A program made the position numbers and the translations under genes. DNA of 10,623 bases, taken from JAAEQD01 sp964521815 (GTDB lineage Bacteria; Zixibacteria; MSB-5A5; UBA10806; 4484-95). Positions 7,245-10,623 of this stretch are shown here, piece after piece. Under the pieces are notes generated by a model. That model was not told the DNA's origin. It made no database searches and was given only the letters and a program-made list of their open reading frames with translations. Where the stretch lies: the NCBI GenBank assembly GCA_964521815.1, contig CAZFSN010000112.1:1-10623 (forward strand), read 5' to 3'. Each line of letters begins with the position of its first letter. Position 1 is the stretch's first letter.

Positions 7245-8297
7245 ATGGGTAAACCGGCAGCCAGAATGGGTGACACTACGAGTCATGGCGGCTCGATTGT
7301 CGTTGGAGCGCCTACGGTACTAATAGGCGGCCAGCCGGCGGCGCGAATGAACGATATGCATGTCTGCCCGATGGTGAATCCCGGCGTACCGCCTCCGCCA
7401 CATGTCGGTGGGCCGATTCTTTTAGGCTGTCCGACTGTGCTTATCTGCGGCCAGATGGCGGCCCGCATGGGCGATATGGCACAATGCAGCGGTCCTCCCG
7501 ATTCGATAGTCGGCGGCTGCCCTACGGTACTGATAGGCGAAGGCGGCGGTGGCGGTGGAGGCGGCGGCCCGGCCGGCGCGGCGGCCTCGGCGGCCGTGGC
7601 GGGCAAGGACCCTGACAGCGAAGACGAGCATTTCCTCGATGTTAAATTCACGGATAAAAAGGGCAATCCTGTCAGGGGTGTAAATTACGCGCTTAAAACC
7701 CCGGACAATAAGGATATTAAGGGAACATTGGGCGGTCAGCTCAAAAAATCCGGCGTCAAAGAGGGCAGCCACGAAATTCAATTGAAGGGGGTAACCGCCG
7801 CCAAATGGTCCGTTTCTGAAGCCAAAGTCGGCGAAAAGGTTAAGCTATCGGCGGAATCATTCGGTATCGAGTCGGGAACTCCGGCGACCATTAGTATATT
7901 TATGAAGGACTCCAATTCTACGGATAAATTATTCGAGGTTCTCGAAGCAAAAGTCGATAGCGACAAGATTAAGGCGGAGTGGGAATTTAAAGTCGATGAG
8001 AAACTACTGGGAATCCAGACCACAGAAAAAAAACAGGGCGGATATTCGCTACCTGAATATTATTTCCAGGTTAAAGCCGAAAGTTATTCGGCTCGTTCTG
8101 GATTTCTGCGTTTCAAAGACTATATAGAATTGGAGCTTAAGGACGAGGACGGCAAAGCGCAGGCCGGAGCCGGTTATAAGCTTTATCTATCCACCGGCGA
8201 AATTCGAGAAGGCAAACTCGATTCAAGCGGTTATATCAAAGAAGAGAATATCCCGCCGGGGAAAGTTAAGGTTTCGGTTGAAATTGTTAATGAATAG
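7245..8297 (+). CDS. PAAR spike-tip protein with transthyretin-like and Ig-like extensions
   Basis: The 350-residue protein starts at ATG 7245 behind AGAGGG (7235-7240). Residues 1-100 are a PAAR domain: PAARMGDTTSHGG at the start and three repeats of the type PTVLIGGQPAARMND, with His14, His39, Cys41, His53 and Cys81 as candidate metal ligands. PAAR proteins cap the VgrG/spike of type VI and related contractile systems and carry cargo. A low-complexity linker of Gly then Ala follows (about 99-119). Next come a transthyretin-like module (about 129-183, VKFTDKKGNPVRGVNYALK), an Ig-like sandwich (about 185-285, WSVSEAKVGEKVKLSAE) and a second transthyretin-like module (about 292-348, LELKDEDGKAQAGAGYKLY). 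PAAR proteins with transthyretin extensions are known; there is no toxin domain, so this one probably works as an adaptor. It heads a four-gene plus-strand cluster. Confidence 0.87.
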   Translation: MGKPAARMGDTTSHGGSIVVGAPTVLIGGQPAARMNDMHVCPMVNPGVPPPPHVGGPILLGCPTVLICGQMAARMGDMAQCSGPPDSIVGGCPTVLIGEGGGGGGGGGPAGAAASAAVAGKDPDSEDEHFLDVKFTDKKGNPVRGVNYALKTPDNKDIKGTLGGQLKKSGVKEGSHEIQLKGVTAAKWSVSEAKVGEKVKLSAESFGIESGTPATISIFMKDSNSTDKLFEVLEAKVDSDKIKAEWEFKVDEKLLGIQTTEKKQGGYSLPEYYFQVKAESYSARSGFLRFKDYIELELKDEDGKAQAGAGYKLYLSTGEIREGKLDSSGYIKEENIPPGKVKVSVEIVNE

Positions 8298-8373
8298 AGT
8301 AGGCCCAATGCTATTCGTTAGTTATCCGGGATACGATTTTATTTAAACTGACTTAATTGTAAAGGCTTGTGGA

Positions 8374-9666
8374 ATGGCGAAATATTCATACGTCGGCACA
8401 AAAAACAAGAAGATGGTCAAGGGCGAAATCGAAGCTCAAAGCGAACTCGACGCCAAAGCCAAACTTCGTGAAGCGAATATTCAGCCTACACAAGTATTTC
8501 TACCGCTTGAATACGCAAGCATTCAATTCATATCATATCAGGTTAATACTTTCCCCAAATCGGGCGCGCTGACCTATTCCGGCCGGCGCAATCATACTTT
8601 CGACGGTAAAACGTACAAGCTGCCGACCTATAAAGTCGATGAGGCTTACCTGGGTAAAGTCGATTCCGCCGAAGATATCGATAACCGATGTTATCTGGTT
8701 AAGGAAGCTATCGAAGCGGCCGCGGCGCGGGCTGAAATATCGGCCGATGATAATTGTTTGAAATTATTTATGATGCCCGAATTTTATTTCAGGGGCGGCA
8801 AAGGAGCCTATTCGCTGGACGATTACCAGAAGGTGATCGAAAAGCTGCGCAAACTGGTTGAGGATAATAAATGGAACCACTGGCTGTTTGTCTTCGGCAC
8901 GGTTCTGGCAATCTTTGAACCTCTGGCAATCGAGGCCGAAGGTTCAAAGGGCAAAATGCAAAATAGAAAAGCCATTCTTAACACGGCCTTAGTCCAGAAA
9001 GGCGGCGCGGGCGAGGAAAAATCATGTGTCATTATCAAAGATGTTATGTCGGATATCGATTTTTCCCGGCAGAAATCGATAGAATTCGATGTCGCTTCGG
9101 GACAGCATTACGTAATCAAGAAAAAGGCCGCCCCGGATAATCTTTGGGATGAAAATGTTGACCATCTCAAGGCCGGTAAACAAAAGGGCTGGTGGATATT
9201 CAAAAAGTGGGACGCGAACCAGAAAGCCGGCAAAGAAAATCAGGTAGCCAACTATTCCGGTTTGGGCATTTTCGAGATGGAGAAGATAACGTTTGGCCTG
9301 GAGGTATGCCTCGATCATGCCTTGCAGCGGCTAAAAAAATCGCCGCCACCGAAAGGTGACAACTGGATTCAAGTCCAACTGATTCCATCGGCGGGAATGG
9401 ACCCTATGACAGAATCCATAGTCGCCTGCAAGCACGGCTGGGTTTTCAATTGCGACGGTAATGCTGTAACTAAAGTGTATGAAGTAAAATCAGAATGGCA
9501 GGGAAAAATAAACGCCACCCTGCAGTTAGAAGAAATACCGATGGCAAGAATGAAAATTCATAAAGCCGGTGATGGCCTTAAGAAATTTAATGAAAGCTTC
9601 ACGGGAGAAGCTTTTCTGAAAATATTTCAGCCCAAGCCCCTGCCGGCGGCCAGGGCGGTAACGTAA
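8374..9666 (+). CDS. Nitrilase-fold (carbon-nitrogen hydrolase-like) protein with GspF-like N-terminal module; possible effector
   Basis: The 430-residue protein starts at ATG 8374 with only a weak ribosome binding site (AAAGG at 8361-8365). Residues 1-42 (YSYVGTKNKKMVKGEIEA, then a short helix and ANIQPTQV) match the small N-terminal module seen in GspF/PilC-type proteins, but the GspF membrane helices are absent. The rest has the order of nitrilase-superfamily motifs: MPEFYF with Glu136, FVFGTVL (173-179), NTALVQKGG (203-211), a candidate catalytic Lys at IIKD (Lys222), and GLEVCLDHA with Cys312 as nucleophile, then VQLIPSAGM. Glu, Lys and Cys thus occur in the expected order. Such enzymes cleave nitriles or amides or transfer acyl groups. 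There is no signal peptide or membrane segment. Next to a PAAR gene it could be secreted cargo acting on an amide in a target cell; a housekeeping amidase is the alternative. Confidence 0.72.
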   Translation: MAKYSYVGTKNKKMVKGEIEAQSELDAKAKLREANIQPTQVFLPLEYASIQFISYQVNTFPKSGALTYSGRRNHTFDGKTYKLPTYKVDEAYLGKVDSAEDIDNRCYLVKEAIEAAAARAEISADDNCLKLFMMPEFYFRGGKGAYSLDDYQKVIEKLRKLVEDNKWNHWLFVFGTVLAIFEPLAIEAEGSKGKMQNRKAILNTALVQKGGAGEEKSCVIIKDVMSDIDFSRQKSIEFDVASGQHYVIKKKAAPDNLWDENVDHLKAGKQKGWWIFKKWDANQKAGKENQVANYSGLGIFEMEKITFGLEVCLDHALQRLKKSPPPKGDNWIQVQLIPSAGMDPMTESIVACKHGWVFNCDGNAVTKVYEVKSEWQGKINATLQLEEIPMARMKIHKAGDGLKKFNESFTGEAFLKIFQPKPLPAARAVT

Positions 9667-9723
9667 TGAAATTAGGTCGTTTCGATTGAATCGATTCGGG
9701 TAAAATAACAATGATATTTATTT

Positions 9724-9731
9724 GGAAGGTG
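9724..9731 (+). promoter_or_regulatory. Ribosome binding site that decides the start of the DcrB-like gene
   Basis: GGAAGGTG lies 5 bases upstream of ATG 9737. It overlaps the in-frame TTG at 9722-9724, which would have no ribosome binding site of its own, so the ATG is the better start. Confidence 0.6.
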
Positions 9732-9736
9732 AATAT

Positions 9737-10177
9737 ATGGCTCCAGAATTAAATCGCGGTCTATATAGCATAAATCTTCCCGATGCCTGGGAAGACCAGA
9801 CAGTTTATACTTTTAAGGGTCCCGATGATAGCGGGGTTCAGCATAACCTGGTCCTGATAATCGACAACGAAGTTGGTGGCGTTAACCTTAAAACATATGG
9901 CAAGTTAAGGCTTGATTCAATCAAAGGCAATCTGCCCGGTTTTGAACTTCTGGGTGAACGTGAAAAAGAATTAAAATCCGGGGCACCAGCTTATGAGATA
10001 GTCTACAAATGGGCGCCGGCCGATGACAAGATTTTGTTCCAGAAACAGGTTTTCACGATAATCGACGGCAAGGCATACAATTTCACCTCGAGCTTTTCCA
10101 AGAAAACAATCAAGACTATCGGCGTTCAGGTTGATGAAATAATCGATTCGTTCATACCGAATGGTGAAAAGAAGTAA
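9737..10177 (+). CDS. DcrB/DUF1795-like protein, possible Eag-type chaperone
   Basis: The protein is 146 residues from ATG 9737, which follows GGAAGGTG; an upstream in-frame TTG (9722) is rejected. The motif order matches the DcrB/DUF1795 family: INLPDAWEDQTVYTF (12-26), LVLIID (38-43), LLGEREKEL (71-79), PAYEIVYKW (84-92), QKQVFTIIDGKAYNFTSS (102-119) and a C-terminal VDEIIDSF helix. This fold is used by Eag chaperones, which load type VI effectors onto the spike, and by the envelope protein DcrB. Here there is no signal peptide, which fits a cytoplasmic chaperone. The length is typical of the family. It lies between the nitrilase-fold gene and the truncated beta-sandwich gene on the same strand, 3' of a PAAR gene. 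Known Eag proteins bind transmembrane segments of prePAAR effectors, and no such effector is visible here, so the client is uncertain. Confidence 0.72.
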   Translation: MAPELNRGLYSINLPDAWEDQTVYTFKGPDDSGVQHNLVLIIDNEVGGVNLKTYGKLRLDSIKGNLPGFELLGEREKELKSGAPAYEIVYKWAPADDKILFQKQVFTIIDGKAYNFTSSFSKKTIKTIGVQVDEIIDSFIPNGEKK

Positions 10178-10195
10178 GATTACTCGGATATTGTT

Positions 10196-10623
10196 ATGGG
10201 AACGAAGTTCAATAAATCAACTGACAAAGAGCACACTATCAAGGTCGAATCATCGATTTTACATGCTATCTGGGGAGCTAACGCGGCTCATGCCGGAGGT
10301 GAAATCGGGGTTGAGGTTAAGACTTTATTCGTCGGCGAAGGCGGCAAGATTACAATTACCGGCAAGAGCGAAAAAGGCAAGAAACTGGGTAAAATCAAAG
10401 AAAAGATCTATGGCAACGGTTTTTCCGGCAAATTAACTGTTCCCGATAAGATAAAACCCGGCGATATGGCCTATTTTAAAGTCGAATTATCTCAGCTTGG
10501 CCTAAGCGCCGAATCAAATCGAATACCGATATTGCCGAAAATCGAAGTTTCCAATATGAAATGGGACAAACAGGAAGCCCGCCGCGGCGATATATTAAAG
10601 TTATCAGCCAATATCGAAGGTGT
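10196..10623 (+). CDS. Beta-sandwich protein sharing a motif with the PAAR protein (3' end outside window)
   Basis: An open frame from ATG 10196 (MGTKFNKSTDKEHTIKVESS) runs off the right edge after 142 codons. It begins 18 bp after the DcrB-like gene and has no clear ribosome binding site, which suggests translation coupled to that gene. There is no signal peptide. Residues about 15-112 are a beta-rich module (IWGANAAHAGGEIGVEVKTL, IYGNGFSGKLTVPDKI, KPGDMAYFKVEL). Residue 117 onward begins a second one with MKWDKQEARRGDILKLSA. That segment is close to WSVSEAKVGEKVKLSAE of the PAAR protein, so both carry the same type of Ig-like domain. I do not recognise the whole family. A structural or adaptor role in the same complex is inferred from the shared domain and the shared gene cluster. 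Confidence 0.6.
   Translation, partial: MGTKFNKSTDKEHTIKVESSILHAIWGANAAHAGGEIGVEVKTLFVGEGGKITITGKSEKGKKLGKIKEKIYGNGFSGKLTVPDKIKPGDMAYFKVELSQLGLSAESNRIPILPKIEVSNMKWDKQEARRGDILKLSANIEG

Noticed and set aside
7283..7781. Long open frames on the minus strand opposite the PAAR gene
   Set aside because: They arise from the Gly/Pro/Ala-rich GC-biased coding of the plus-strand PAAR domain, have no ribosome binding site, and their products are low-complexity.
8369..8572. Short open frame overlapping the start of the nitrilase-fold gene
   Set aside because: It is a shifted frame of the larger gene, and its product shows no recognisable pattern.
10161..10436. Open frame overlapping the end of the DcrB-like gene
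   Set aside because: The product is basic, with no domain-like pattern; the frame starting at ATG 10196 runs to the window edge with a coherent beta-rich sequence.

Overview
The window reads as a bacterial chromosome fragment of moderate GC, with AT-rich spacers and good Shine-Dalgarno sites in front of most genes. An outer-membrane barrel, diacyl-lipoprotein signals and a PAAR spike protein point to a diderm. The style of the lipoproteins (an Ig/FN3-like domain with a 'PNGGE' motif followed by a six-bladed PD40 propeller) resembles candidate phyla of the FCB/Zixibacteria type. That placement is inference from style only; no marker gene is present.

Left part (1-4373): the 3' end of an outer-membrane beta-barrel gene is followed by three tandem lipoprotein genes (498-1691, 1827-3029, 3165-4373). 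All three have the same plan: lipobox, Ig-like domain, six-bladed TolB/PD40 propeller. Two blocks of 1,106 bp, offset by 1,338 bp, are identical by eye (879-1984 and 2217-3322). Each covers a propeller, the spacer, and the start of the next gene. The 232 bp between the blocks (1985-2216) differs from the matching part of the first gene at about 35 sites. This looks like one recent gene-conversion tract, a tandem duplication with later exchange, or an assembly artefact.

Middle part (4407-7075): a 685-residue membrane-anchored P-loop GTPase follows the third lipoprotein after only 33 bp. Its architecture is GTPase, one transmembrane segment, helical region, C-terminal beta domain. A small exported protein of unknown function is encoded convergently on the minus strand.

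Right part (7245 to the end): four plus-strand genes follow a divergent promoter region. They encode a PAAR protein with transthyretin-like and Ig-like extensions, a nitrilase-fold protein with a GspF-like N-terminal module, a DcrB/DUF1795-like protein (the fold of type VI secretion Eag chaperones), and a truncated beta-sandwich protein that shares a sequence motif with the PAAR protein. PAAR tip, possible enzyme cargo and Eag-like fold together suggest an accessory/effector module of a type VI or related contractile injection system. The nitrilase-fold protein is the most interesting candidate for an undescribed effector. No sheath, tube, VgrG or baseplate gene is in the window, so the system assignment remains an inference.
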